Positions 6,457-12,793 of a stretch of 12,793 bases of DNA are shown here, in pieces. A model generated the notes under the pieces. It did no database searches. It was not told where the DNA came from and saw only the letters and a list, made by a program, of their open reading frames with translations. The position numbers and the translations under genes were made by a program. How positions within the stretch are numbered: the stretch's first letter is position 1; the number at the start of each line of letters is the position of its first letter. Origin of the DNA: Erysipelothrix sp. (GTDB lineage Bacteria; Bacillota_I; Bacilli_A; Erysipelotrichales; Erysipelotrichaceae); contig JAAYNU010000043.1 of NCBI GenBank assembly GCA_012520695.1, positions 1 through 12,793 on the forward strand, in the 5' to 3' direction.

Positions 6457-7559
6457 AATTGGTAACCCCCTTTCTCACGATACTGTTCAAGCGCATCATC
6501 AGATGCCCAGTAAACACCATTTTCTAAGTTAAGCATATTTCGAGACATCAAGTTTTTCAACAAGCGATCAAATGCTCGCCCTTCACGATGATGTTCAATA
6601 ATACATGACTCTTGGAATGTATCACGCGTAAACTGAGCACTCGCATCTTCTAAGTGATGAGTTAAAAGACTAATCAATGCCATATCAGCCTCAAAGTTTT
6701 GTTTGGACTGATGTTTACGACGCAGTTTACTCACAATGCCGCGCCCTGGCGCAAAGGTAATACTAATTAAGACAAAGATACTCGCAATGAGTACAATAGC
6801 AGGACCCGTAGGAAATTTTGAAATACTCGCACTGATGTACGTTCCACCAAAACCACTAATACCACCAATTACGGCCGCAAGGAATGTCATCCCAAATAAA
6901 GATTTAGTCTACTGACGCGCAGCAACGGCAGGCGCAATGATTAAGGCACTCATCAAAACGACACCCACCATTTGGATACCCATGATAATACCCGCAACCA
7001 CAAAACTCGAAAGACAAATATTCAAGAAGTCCGTATTCAAACCAATGGAATGCGTATAGATTGGGTCAAAGGTGAAAATCTTAATTTCTTTCCATAAGAG
7101 AGCCATGAGAACTAAAATAATTCCCGTGACAATCAATACAAAATACACATCACGTTCCAATATCGTAGCAGCTTGACCAAACAAGAATCGATCAAGACCT
7201 GCTTGTTCAGAATCCGAAAACTTTTGAATTTGCGACAACAACATAAACCCTAATCCAAAAAACGAAGACATAACCAGCGCCATCGCACTCTCAAAGTTTA
7301 TTCGAGAATTCTTCGTGATATTGTTAATGAAAAAAGTCGCAATCAATCCCACAACCAAAGCCCCGAGTAATAGAACCTCTGTATTCTTCGTACCCGTGAT
7401 CATAAACGCAATCGCGATCCCTGCAAGAGCTGAATGGGCGATACTATCACCCAGTAACGATTGTTTTCTTAAGACCGCAAATGTTCCCGTAACACCGGTC
7501 AAAACACCCAACGCAACAGAACCCAATGCCACAATCGTAAATGTATAATTTCCTTGCAT
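6453..7559 (-). pseudogene. Metal ABC transporter permease 1 (TroC-like), interrupted by an in-frame TAG
   Basis: One ABC-3 permease gene of 368 codons split by TAG at 6911-6909. Codons 1-216 encode the first spans, with LLGDSIAHSALAGIAIAF (35-52), and end ALIIAPAVAARQ. After TAG the same frame continues TKSLFGMTFLAAVIGG with the last two membrane spans (including GFGGTYISASISKFPTGP) and a cytoplasmic tail of about 95 residues to the normal end overlapping permease 2. No frameshift is needed. A Trp codon (TGG) is likely ancestral there, since related permeases commonly have ARQW, so a single G-to-A change explains it. The truncated product would lack the last two spans. A restart at the ATG at 6890 would give a 145-residue membrane-anchored tail, but only a weak GGG precedes it. 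It starts within the ATPase stop (TAATG). Nonsense mutation, sequencing error and read-through are all possible. Confidence 0.85.
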
Positions 7560-8278
7560 TATACCACCACCTTAGAACCGTAAGTCTCCTCAAGATATTC
7601 ATGGGTGAATACTTCATCTACACTGCCACTCGCAATAACACGAACATTCACAAGCACAAGATTATCAAAGTAATCCTTCACACTCGTAAGATCGTGATGA
7701 ACCACAATTACAGTTTTACCCTCTTTCGCTAAGTCTTTTAATAGACTCACAAGAATAGCTTCAGTTTGAACATCCACACCCTTCAAAGGCTCATCAAGAA
7801 TATAAATCTCAGCTTGTTGAGTTAGAGCACGCGCCAAGAAGACACGTTGTTGCTGTCCCCCAGAGAGTTGCGCAATCTGGCGATCGGCATAACGAGACAT
7901 CCCAACTTTTTCAAGCATGTCACGCGCAATCTCCTTATCCGCAGCTTTAGGTCGACGAATCCAACCGATGTGGCCGTAACGACCCATCAATACGATATCT
8001 TCAACTGTTGCCGGGAAATCCCAGTCAACACTCCCACTTTGAGGAACATATGCTATTTGTTTCTTAGCATCTTTCATCGACTTATCGAATTCAATCTTTC
8101 CCGAAATCGGTTTGATTAAACCCATGATTGCCTTGATTAACGTTGATTTACCAGCCCCATTGGGACCCACAATTGCGGTAAGTTTCCCCGTTTCAAAGCT
8201 AACATCAACGTCCCACAGTACAGGTTTCACATCATAGGCAATGGTTAAGTCTTCAACACTGATCGCATAATTTTTCAT
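7559..8278 (-). CDS. Metal ABC transporter ATP-binding protein (TroB/MntB-like)
   Basis: A 239-residue ATPase that powers metal import. It shows Walker A GPNGAGKST (38-46), Q-loop Gln80, signature LSGGQQQR (138-145), Walker B IYILDEP (158-164, Glu163 catalytic) and the H-loop His195 (VVHHD). It belongs to the zinc/manganese importer ATPase group. I choose the ATG at 8278 because GGAAGGTGG lies 8 bases before it. The in-frame GTG at 8290, which adds four residues, is itself part of that ribosome binding site. The stop TAA shares a base with the permease 1 start. Twenty bases separate it from the lipoprotein gene. Confidence 0.95.
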   Translation of the reverse strand: MKNYAISVEDLTIAYDVKPVLWDVDVSFETGKLTAIVGPNGAGKSTLIKAIMGLIKPISGKIEFDKSMKDAKKQIAYVPQSGSVDWDFPATVEDIVLMGRYGHIGWIRRPKAADKEIARDMLEKVGMSRYADRQIAQLSGGQQQRVFLARALTQQAEIYILDEPLKGVDVQTEAILVSLLKDLAKEGKTVIVVHHDLTSVKDYFDNLVLVNVRVIASGSVDEVFTHEYLEETYGSKVVV

Positions 8279-8298
8279 TATTAAATCCACCTTCCAGT

Positions 8299-9195
8299 TT
8301 ATTTCAATGCATCCACAATATTATCGACATTCTCACGGAACGTTTCGATGTAATTCGCATTATCTTTCAATGAGTCAGAATATAGTTCTTTACCCAAAGA
8401 AACTGAATAGCCCTTGTCTTCAATTGCGGCAACAAGCGATTCAATTGTTTTAATCGGCACTGAGGATTCAGGATACACAGCCTTGATATCATTCTCAACG
8501 ATAAAGTTCGCAAGCTCGTTAATATCCCTAATCCCCGCTTCAGACTGAGTACTAATTCCTTGAATCGCCTTTACTTCCATACCATAGCGGTGCGCAAAGT
8601 AATTAAATGCATCGTGAGCCGTCACTAAGACTCGTTTACTTTCAGGGATCTCCGCTACACGATCATAAATGTACTGATCCAGCACATCGAGTTCAAGTAA
8701 ATACGCCTTCAAGTTATCATTGAAGTAGTCCTTGCTCTCAGGTTCAAACTGACTCAATCGACTTGCGACATAGTTCGCTGCATCTTTCCAAATCGAAACA
8801 TCAAACCAGATATGAGGATCAACACCATGCTCAACATCATTAATTAAGATATCCGTTTGATTAATACCCAATCCGACATTAATAACCTTTTTATTAATGG
8901 ACTCAAGTCCTTCCAATACATCCGCAAGCTTTGCTTCTAATGTAACACCGTTGAATATCACCACATCAGCGTTCTGTATTGCAGTAACATCACTTGGCTT
9001 TGCTTTATAAATGTGTGGGTCAACTCCAGCATGCATCATTGCAGTGACCTCAACGCGGTCTCCCCCAATTTCAGATACTAAGTCCGCTACAATATTCGTT
9101 GTAGCAGTGACTTTCATGATTCCACCATCTTCTTTTGCGGGTGAACATGATGCGAGTAGCAGTAATGTGCTAATTAATAATAGTAATTTTTTCAT
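8299..9195 (-). CDS. Metal-binding lipoprotein of an ABC importer (TroA/ZnuA family)
   Basis: A 298-residue substrate-binding lipoprotein of the cluster A-I family (PF01297). A lipoprotein signal peptide ends in LASC with Cys17 as the lipid anchor. Likely metal ligands are His61 (GVDPHIY), His128 (VDPHIWFD), His194 (AHDAFNYF) and Asp274 (YSDSL). The third ligand is His, as in TroA and ZnuA, whereas PsaA/MtsA-type Mn proteins have Glu at this place. There is no His-rich loop of the ZnuA/AdcA kind. The metal is therefore Mn, Fe or Zn, not settled by sequence. The gene starts 4 bases after the regulator stop; AGGA lies about 13 bases upstream, a weak spacing that suggests translational coupling. 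Confidence 0.93.
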   Translation of the reverse strand: MKKLLLLISTLLLLASCSPAKEDGGIMKVTATTNIVADLVSEIGGDRVEVTAMMHAGVDPHIYKAKPSDVTAIQNADVVIFNGVTLEAKLADVLEGLESINKKVINVGLGINQTDILINDVEHGVDPHIWFDVSIWKDAANYVASRLSQFEPESKDYFNDNLKAYLLELDVLDQYIYDRVAEIPESKRVLVTAHDAFNYFAHRYGMEVKAIQGISTQSEAGIRDINELANFIVENDIKAVYPESSVPIKTIESLVAAIEDKGYSVSLGKELYSDSLKDNANYIETFRENVDNIVDALK

Positions 9196-9199
9196 ATCT

Positions 9200-9844
9200 T
9201 TAATCTTTTCCTATCCATATTTGGCTTAATGCTTTATAACTTAACAATATTTCTTCATTATTAAATTTCAGTTGAAACGGACCCTCAAACGGCTCAATCT
9301 TCGAAACCACAAACGATTGGTTCAAACGAACCCCGCGTTCTTCTAGGTATCTCAGTAAATCCGGATTATCTTCAATCCTACGAATAACACCCGACTCATT
9401 GATCTTCAAATCACTCAAAAGCATTAAATTTTCCCCATCACCCTTGTTTCCATAAATAACAGATCCATGTGGGCAATACTTCGGGTAACTCAAAAATTCA
9501 TTCAGACGATCTCCAAGTACTGAAGACGTAACGTGTTCTAATAGTTCTGCTTCTTCATGAACTTCAGACCAGGAGAAACCAAGCTTCTCTACTAAGAACA
9601 CTTCCCATAGCCGATGGTTTCTAATTAACTTAGACGCTTCATCGCGCCCTTTTTCAGTAAGTTTAAAACCATAGTCCTTATCCTTTACAAGATGTTCGGA
9701 CTGAATTAATTTCTTGACCATTTCACTGCTCGATGCAGGTGAAACAGACAAAGACAATGCAAGTTCTTTGTTTGTTAGTTTAACTTTAATTTCATTCATT
9801 TGGAAGACCTTTTTAATATAGTCTTCTCTGTTTGCACTCAACAT
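9200..9844 (-). CDS. DtxR/MntR-family metal-dependent transcriptional regulator
   Basis: A 214-residue repressor. An N-terminal winged helix (about 1-68: NREDYIKKVF, then LALSLSVSPASSSEMVKKL and LTEKGRDEA) is followed by the dimerisation and metal-binding domain (about 70-140). This has the family ligand pattern His77, Glu81, His96, Glu100 and His104, plus CPHG (124-127). A FeoA/SH3-like C-terminal domain (about 145-214) makes it the long DtxR/IdeR/TroR type, not short MntR. It is the first gene of the metal operon and presumably represses it when metal is plentiful. The start follows GGAGGG. A DtxR-like palindrome lies over the predicted transcription start. Confidence 0.93.
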   Translation of the reverse strand: MLSANREDYIKKVFQMNEIKVKLTNKELALSLSVSPASSSEMVKKLIQSEHLVKDKDYGFKLTEKGRDEASKLIRNHRLWEVFLVEKLGFSWSEVHEEAELLEHVTSSVLGDRLNEFLSYPKYCPHGSVIYGNKGDGENLMLLSDLKINESGVIRRIEDNPDLLRYLEERGVRLNQSFVVSKIEPFEGPFQLKFNNEEILLSYKALSQIWIGKD

Positions 9845-9865
9845 AAGGCAACCCTCCGATTAATA

Positions 9866-9879
9866 TTAGGCGCACCTAA
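9866..9879. promoter_or_regulatory. DtxR-type operator of the metal operon
   Basis: TTAGG-CGCA-CCTAA is a perfect 5-4-5 palindrome that uses the TTAGG/CCTAA half-sites of DtxR-family operators, with a shorter spacer than the 19-bp corynebacterial consensus. It falls at about +3 to +16 of the predicted minus-strand transcript, suited to repression by the adjacent regulator. Confidence 0.65.
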
Positions 9880-9887
9880 CTATCTCA

Positions 9888-9916
9888 ATTATATATAAAA
9901 CATGAAAGAAATGCAA
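9888..9916 (-). promoter_or_regulatory. Promoter of the metal operon
   Basis: On the minus strand TTGCAT (9916-9911) and TATAAT (9893-9888) are spaced by exactly 17 bases. Predicted start of transcription is near 9881. Confidence 0.65.
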
Positions 9917-9924
9917 GTTTAAAG

Positions 9925-9930
9925 TATAAT
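9925..9930 (+). promoter_or_regulatory. -10 element of the UPF0173 hydrolase gene
   Basis: A perfect TATAAT 10 bases before AGGAGG (9940-9945). The -35 at the right distance (ATGAAA) is poor. The promoter is divergent from the metal-operon promoter and their -35 regions nearly touch. Confidence 0.5.
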
Positions 9931-9952
9931 AAGAGAAATAGGAGGCATTAAT

Positions 9953-10612
9953 ATGAAAATTTCATGGCATGGACACTCCTGTGTCCGCATCAATACAATT
10001 AGTAATTACAAGATTATTATTGACCCATTCATTAGTGGGAATAATTTTTCCGATCTCGATTTGAAAACCCTTAAAGTTGATACTATTATCCTCACACACG
10101 CACACAAGGATCATGTAGGAGATACAATAGAAATCGCTAAGCGCAATAATGCGAATGTCATCGCAATGGTAGAACTCGCAGATGAGCTCGCAACACATGG
10201 CATCAGTACACACGGTATGAACATCGGTGGCAGCTACAAAACAGCATTCGGCAGCGTTAAGTTTGTTCCCGCAATCCACAGTTCAACCTATGAAGGTAAA
10301 CCCATGGGACTAGCGGCAGGCGTTCTGATCAGTGATGATATTTCAACTGTCTATCACTGCGGCGATACTGCACTGTTCAGCGATATGAGTTTAGTACCAC
10401 ACTCCAACGTGTGCTTCATCCCTATTGGAGATAATTTTACAATGGGCATTGATGATGCAGTCAAAGCAGCGACTATCATAGACTCAGATTTGTTCATCCC
10501 CATTCACTACGATACCTTCCCGGTAATCGAACAGAACCCTTATGAGTTCACTAACAAGTTGCCACAAGTAAATGGTCTTGTCCCTGATATTGGGGAAGAG
10601 ATTGAAGTATAG
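9953..10612 (+). CDS. UPF0173 metal-dependent hydrolase (metallo-beta-lactamase fold)
   Basis: A 219-residue cytoplasmic protein of the UPF0173/YtkL family, whose substrate is not established. The metal site is complete: THAHKDHVGD (48-57) gives His49, His51, Asp53 and His54; further ligands are His109 (AIHSS), Asp138 (CGDT) and His185 (PIHYDTFP). IPIGDNFTMG (156-165) is a family signature. Length is close to the family's usual 225-230. The ATG is 7 bases after AGGAGG. It is divergently placed from the metal-uptake operon and ends in its own terminator. A metal-dependent enzyme next to metal import may be coincidence. Confidence 0.93.
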   Translation: MKISWHGHSCVRINTISNYKIIIDPFISGNNFSDLDLKTLKVDTIILTHAHKDHVGDTIEIAKRNNANVIAMVELADELATHGISTHGMNIGGSYKTAFGSVKFVPAIHSSTYEGKPMGLAAGVLISDDISTVYHCGDTALFSDMSLVPHSNVCFIPIGDNFTMGIDDAVKAATIIDSDLFIPIHYDTFPVIEQNPYEFTNKLPQVNGLVPDIGEEIEV

Positions 10613-10619
10613 ATAAAAG

Positions 10620-10655
10620 AAAATTCCGATCTCGTATGAAATCGGAATTTTTTTA
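10620..10655 (+). terminator. Terminator of the UPF0173 gene
   Basis: An 11-base perfect stem (10620-10630 with 10641-10651; AAAATTCCGAT / ATCGGAATTTT) around a 10-base loop, within a T-rich end (TTTTTTT). It lies 8 bases after the stop codon. Confidence 0.9.
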
Positions 10656-10669
10656 ATAAATATTATTAT

Positions 10670-10780
10670 TTATATCCCCAACAACACTGAACCCGCAATG
10701 AGAAAGAGGAATACAATGTTGAATAGGATGAGGGCCATTAGTGAAAAACGGCGAAATACTTCATTATTATCTTGTCTCAT
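10670..10780 (-). CDS. Putative 36-residue single-span membrane protein
   Basis: A micro-ORF with a basic/polar N-terminus (MRQDNNEVFRRF) and one hydrophobic helix (about 13-35, SLMALILFNIVFLFLI followed by AGSVLLGI). This is the typical shape of bacterial small membrane proteins: a positive-inside start and a span of about 22 residues. The upstream region has TATAAT (10794-10789, minus) but only a weak GAG as ribosome binding site, so expression is uncertain. It ends facing the UPF0173 terminator. I do not recognise a family. Confidence 0.5.
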   Translation of the reverse strand: MRQDNNEVFRRFSLMALILFNIVFLFLIAGSVLLGI

Positions 10781-10913
10781 ACGCACTCATTATATAAATT
10801 ACTATACACCACCTCACCCACTCATTAGCCTAAAATGTCATGAAATCATTGATTTAGGTTACAGACACAGATAGAGACGATTAAAATAATTATATAAATC
10901 TTTAGCAAATCCC

Positions 10914-10942
10914 TTTCAATTTCGAATGAAAGCGCTTATACT
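10914..10942 (+). promoter_or_regulatory. Candidate promoter overlapped by a cre-like box
   Basis: TTTCAA (10914-10919) and TATACT (10937-10942) are 17 bases apart. TGAAAGCGCTTATA (10927-10940) matches the CcpA cre consensus TGWNANCGNTNWCA at all but one defined base and overlaps the -10. No intact gene follows for almost 500 bases. Confidence 0.4.
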
Positions 10943-10959
10943 GTAAGTAAGAGATAAGA

Positions 10960-11327
10960 ACCACGACACAAAACAATAGCCACGTCGATGTATAAATTCA
11001 TATCTTGAAGTCCAGATAACACAGATCTTTCAAGCTAAAATAGAAGTCCATGAGTGCATGAGTATTAAGCACATCTAAAGTAAACGCTGAGACAATGGCG
11101 AGCTGCTTCTAAATTACCACATAAGATGACCCTGGGAGAAAACTTTAAGAAACGATTTATTAGTTCACGACATTTAGGTATTTATACCTCCATTGAACAC
11201 TCTGGTCATTATCTATAACACAATCGATGAGCGATCCATCCTTGCATCTAGAACTATAATTGTTCTTTCAAAAGAAGCGATAAAGATTATCAATCATCCC
11301 CCAATTTGGGTGTGTAAAAAGACATAC
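10960..11327 (+). other. Gene-poor stretch with coding-like fragments, possible decayed gene
   Basis: No complete gene is seen. Short open stretches in different + frames look protein-like: 10972-11080 (ends HECMSIKHI), 11085-11218 (includes MTLGENFKKRF and ISSRHLGIYTSIEHSG), and about 11178-11342 (includes IIYNTIDERSILASRTIIVL). They follow one another between a promoter-like site and a terminator-like hairpin, as expected for a gene broken by frameshifts. I recognise no family, and chance open frames cannot be excluded. The stretch also holds the small dyads AGGTA-TTTA-TACCT (11176-11189) and CCCAA-T-TTGGG (11300-11310). Confidence 0.25.
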
Positions 11328-11357
11328 AAGCAAGCCAATTAATTTTGGCTTGCTTTC
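11328..11357 (+). terminator. Hairpin upstream of serC, likely terminator
   Basis: A perfect 11-base stem AAGCAAGCCAA / TTGGCTTGCTT around TTAATT, followed by a modest T-rich tract (TCTTG). It would end a transcript from the gene-poor stretch. It could also act as an attenuator if serC transcription began upstream, but a promoter is visible downstream of it. Confidence 0.7.
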
Positions 11358-11380
11358 TTGTGCCCAATATAGTGCGCCTA

Positions 11381-11389
11381 TGGTAGAAT
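11381..11389 (+). promoter_or_regulatory. Extended -10 promoter of serC
   Basis: TGGTAGAAT is an extended -10 element (TG-N-TAGAAT). No good -35 at 17 bases; TTGTGC lies at a 20-base spacing. Predicted transcription start near 11396 gives a leader of about 27 bases before the serC ATG. Confidence 0.5.
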
Positions 11390-11422
11390 ATGACTACATA
11401 TAGAAAGCAAGGGGAATATAGA

Positions 11423-12493
11423 ATGACAAAAGTATACAATTTTTCCGCAGGACCCGCAGCACTCCCAAAAAAAGTACTCGAAAAAGCGCAAAATCAACTT
11501 TTAAACTATAAGCAATCTGGAATGTCAGTAATGGAAATGAGCCACCGCTCAGCAATCTTTGAAGAAATACTCGAACACGCAAAAGCGCAAGTCAAAGAAC
11601 TGATGAACATACCCGATACACACAGCATTCTCTTTCTTCAAGGCGGAGCAAGCATGCAATTCCATATGCTCGCCCTCAACTATGCACAAGGCAAAGATGT
11701 CGCCTATGTCGACACAGGTAACTGGTCACAAAAAGCCATGGACGAAGCAAGCCGATATGGAACGGTTCACTGCATCGCATCCAGTAAAGATAAAAACTAT
11801 TCATACATACCTGAATTCTCAACAGACAATTTAGAAAAGTACGCTTATCTACACCTTACAACCAATAACACATTAGAAGGAACAGCATTCACGACACTGC
11901 CAAAGGTTAATATCCCATTAATCCTAGACGCATCGTCCAACATCCTTTCCTATGATATTGATGTCTCACAAACAGCACTTATTTATGCTGGTGCACAAAA
12001 GAACATTGGTGCTGCTGGAGTTACGATGGTTATCATTAGAAATGATTTCATTTCAGACGTCAAAGACCTACCACCCATGCTTTCATACGAAACAATGATT
12101 AAGAACAACTCGCTCTACAATACCCCACCTACATACGGCATCTATATTGCTGGATTAGTATTTGATTGGCTCCAAGAGCTGGGTGGCGTTGATGCAATGA
12201 TTAAACTCAACACAATAAAATCAAATAAACTCTATGACTTCATTGATCACAGTGACTTCTATTCATGTCCTGTTCATGGAAGCGATCGCTCACTCACAAA
12301 CATCCCATTTAAATCCCCAAATGAGACATTGGATGCGAAGTTCGTTAAAGAAGCAACCGACAAAGGACTTCTCAACTTAAAGGGACATAGACTCATCGGA
12401 GGTATGAGAGCAAGTCTCTACAATGCATTCCCACTCGAAGGAGTCGAGGCACTGATTGATTTCATGATTCAATTCGAAGGAGAAAACCAATAA
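11423..12493 (+). CDS. serC: Phosphoserine aminotransferase
   Basis: A 356-residue class V PLP enzyme, close to the usual 360. It converts 3-phosphohydroxypyruvate and glutamate to O-phosphoserine in serine biosynthesis. The N-terminus YNFSAGPAALP (5-15) is the SerC hallmark. The PLP-phosphate segment is QGGASMQF (73-80), TTNNTLEGT (146-154) and DASS (169-172) line the site, and Lys193 (AGAQKNIG) is the Schiff-base lysine. I choose the ATG at 11423 because AAGGGGA lies 8 bases before it and SerC proteins begin this way; the in-frame ATG at 11390 overlaps the -10 element. The stop shares a base with the serA start. Confidence 0.97.
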   Translation: MTKVYNFSAGPAALPKKVLEKAQNQLLNYKQSGMSVMEMSHRSAIFEEILEHAKAQVKELMNIPDTHSILFLQGGASMQFHMLALNYAQGKDVAYVDTGNWSQKAMDEASRYGTVHCIASSKDKNYSYIPEFSTDNLEKYAYLHLTTNNTLEGTAFTTLPKVNIPLILDASSNILSYDIDVSQTALIYAGAQKNIGAAGVTMVIIRNDFISDVKDLPPMLSYETMIKNNSLYNTPPTYGIYIAGLVFDWLQELGGVDAMIKLNTIKSNKLYDFIDHSDFYSCPVHGSDRSLTNIPFKSPNETLDAKFVKEATDKGLLNLKGHRLIGGMRASLYNAFPLEGVEALIDFMIQFEGENQ

Positions 12494-12793
12494 TGAAATA
12501 TATTCAAACATACAATGCAATTGCAACTGAGGGACTAGAACTCTTCGATAAGAAAGTCTATCATCTTAATGAAACAAACAATCCCCACGGGATACTTCTA
12601 AGAAGTCATTCTCTATTTAATACTGAATTCAACGAGAATCTACTAGCAGTTGCTAGAGCAGGCGCCGGAACTAACAACATCCCAATAGATGATTGCACCA
12701 GCAAAGGAATCGTGGTCTTCAATACACCCGGAGCCAACGCCAACGCAGTAAAAGAATTAATCCTCGCCAGTCTCTTACTCTCAGTAAGACCGA
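12493..12793 (+). CDS. serA: D-3-phosphoglycerate dehydrogenase, N-terminal part (runs off the window)
   Basis: The first 100 codons of a 2-hydroxyacid dehydrogenase. ILLRSHSL (35-42), VARAGAGTNNIPIDD (about 53-67), VVFNTPGANANAVKEL (about 73-88) and the following hydrophobic helix are the conserved substrate-binding and hinge segments of SerA. It makes 3-phosphohydroxypyruvate, the substrate of SerC. The start overlaps the serC stop (TAATG) and GAAGGAG inside the serC end serves as ribosome binding site. The NAD-binding core and any ACT domain lie beyond the window. Confidence 0.93.
   Translation, partial: MKYIQTYNAIATEGLELFDKKVYHLNETNNPHGILLRSHSLFNTEFNENLLAVARAGAGTNNIPIDDCTSKGIVVFNTPGANANAVKELILASLLLSVRP

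Noticed and set aside
8279..8290. GTG start for the ATPase gene
   Set aside because: The GTG is part of the GGAAGGTGG ribosome binding site for the ATG at 8278.
10829..10858. CCTAAA...TTTAGG inverted repeat as a second metal-regulator operator
   Set aside because: The half-sites are in the opposite orientation and 18 bases apart, unlike the compact palindrome at 9866-9879.
11390..11422. Upstream ATG giving serC an 11-residue extension
   Set aside because: It overlaps the extended -10 element and lacks a ribosome binding site; the ATG at 11423 follows AAGGGGA and matches the SerC N-terminus.
11300..11422. T-box or other riboswitch before serC
   Set aside because: A hairpin is present, but no T-box core motif is visible and the promoter lies downstream of the hairpin, leaving a leader of about 27 bases.
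1..12793. CRISPR array, tRNA or rRNA genes, prophage or conjugative genes
   Set aside because: I saw no regularly spaced repeats, cloverleaf-like sequences or phage-type proteins; the only mobile element is the IS3 copy.

Overview
The window comes from a low-GC Bacillota-type genome. Genes start with strong AGGAGG-like ribosome binding sites, promoters are TATAAT-like, intergenic DNA is AT-rich, and several genes end in hairpin/T-run terminators. Gene content (TroABCD-type metal ABC operon with a DtxR regulator, serC-serA, an IS3 element) would fit an Erysipelotrichia genome such as Erysipelothrix, but that is an impression, not a result of a search.

Layout. 1-355: AT-rich leader with an orphan hairpin and a cluster of Crp/Fnr-like dyads, leading into a GlcD/D-lactate dehydrogenase-type FAD oxidoreductase (356-1714, +) that ends in a 20-bp-stem bidirectional terminator. 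1907-3141: an IS3-family insertion sequence on the minus strand with OrfA and OrfB joined by a -1 slippery heptamer; OrfA has no usable start codon. 3345-3863: an unrecognised small membrane protein whose promoter lies inside an 11-bp inverted repeat. 3932-4687: an esterase. 4751-5293 (-): a PAP2 lipid phosphatase, convergent with the esterase.

5341-9844 (-) is the centre of the window: a metal-uptake operon transcribed in the order DtxR/MntR regulator, TroA-like lipoprotein, ATPase, permease 1, permease 2, with very tight or overlapping junctions. A DtxR-type palindrome (TTAGG-N4-CCTAA) sits at the predicted start of transcription, implying metal-dependent autoregulation. Permease 1 is interrupted by a single in-frame TAG, with the reading frame intact on both sides. 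Both permeases carry about 95 extra cytoplasmic residues at the C terminus; in permease 2 this tail looks like a winged helix, recalling permease-regulator fusions such as chlamydial YtgCR.

9953-10612 (+) is an UPF0173 metallo-beta-lactamase-fold hydrolase, divergent from the metal operon. 10650-11380 is a gene-poor stretch with a 36-codon membrane micro-ORF, a cre-like box and short coding-like fragments that may be a decayed gene. The window ends in the serine biosynthesis operon, serC (11423-12493) overlapping the start of serA (12493 to the edge).

The two items most worth following are the amber-interrupted permease and the permease-tethered winged-helix tails in the same operon as a free DtxR regulator.
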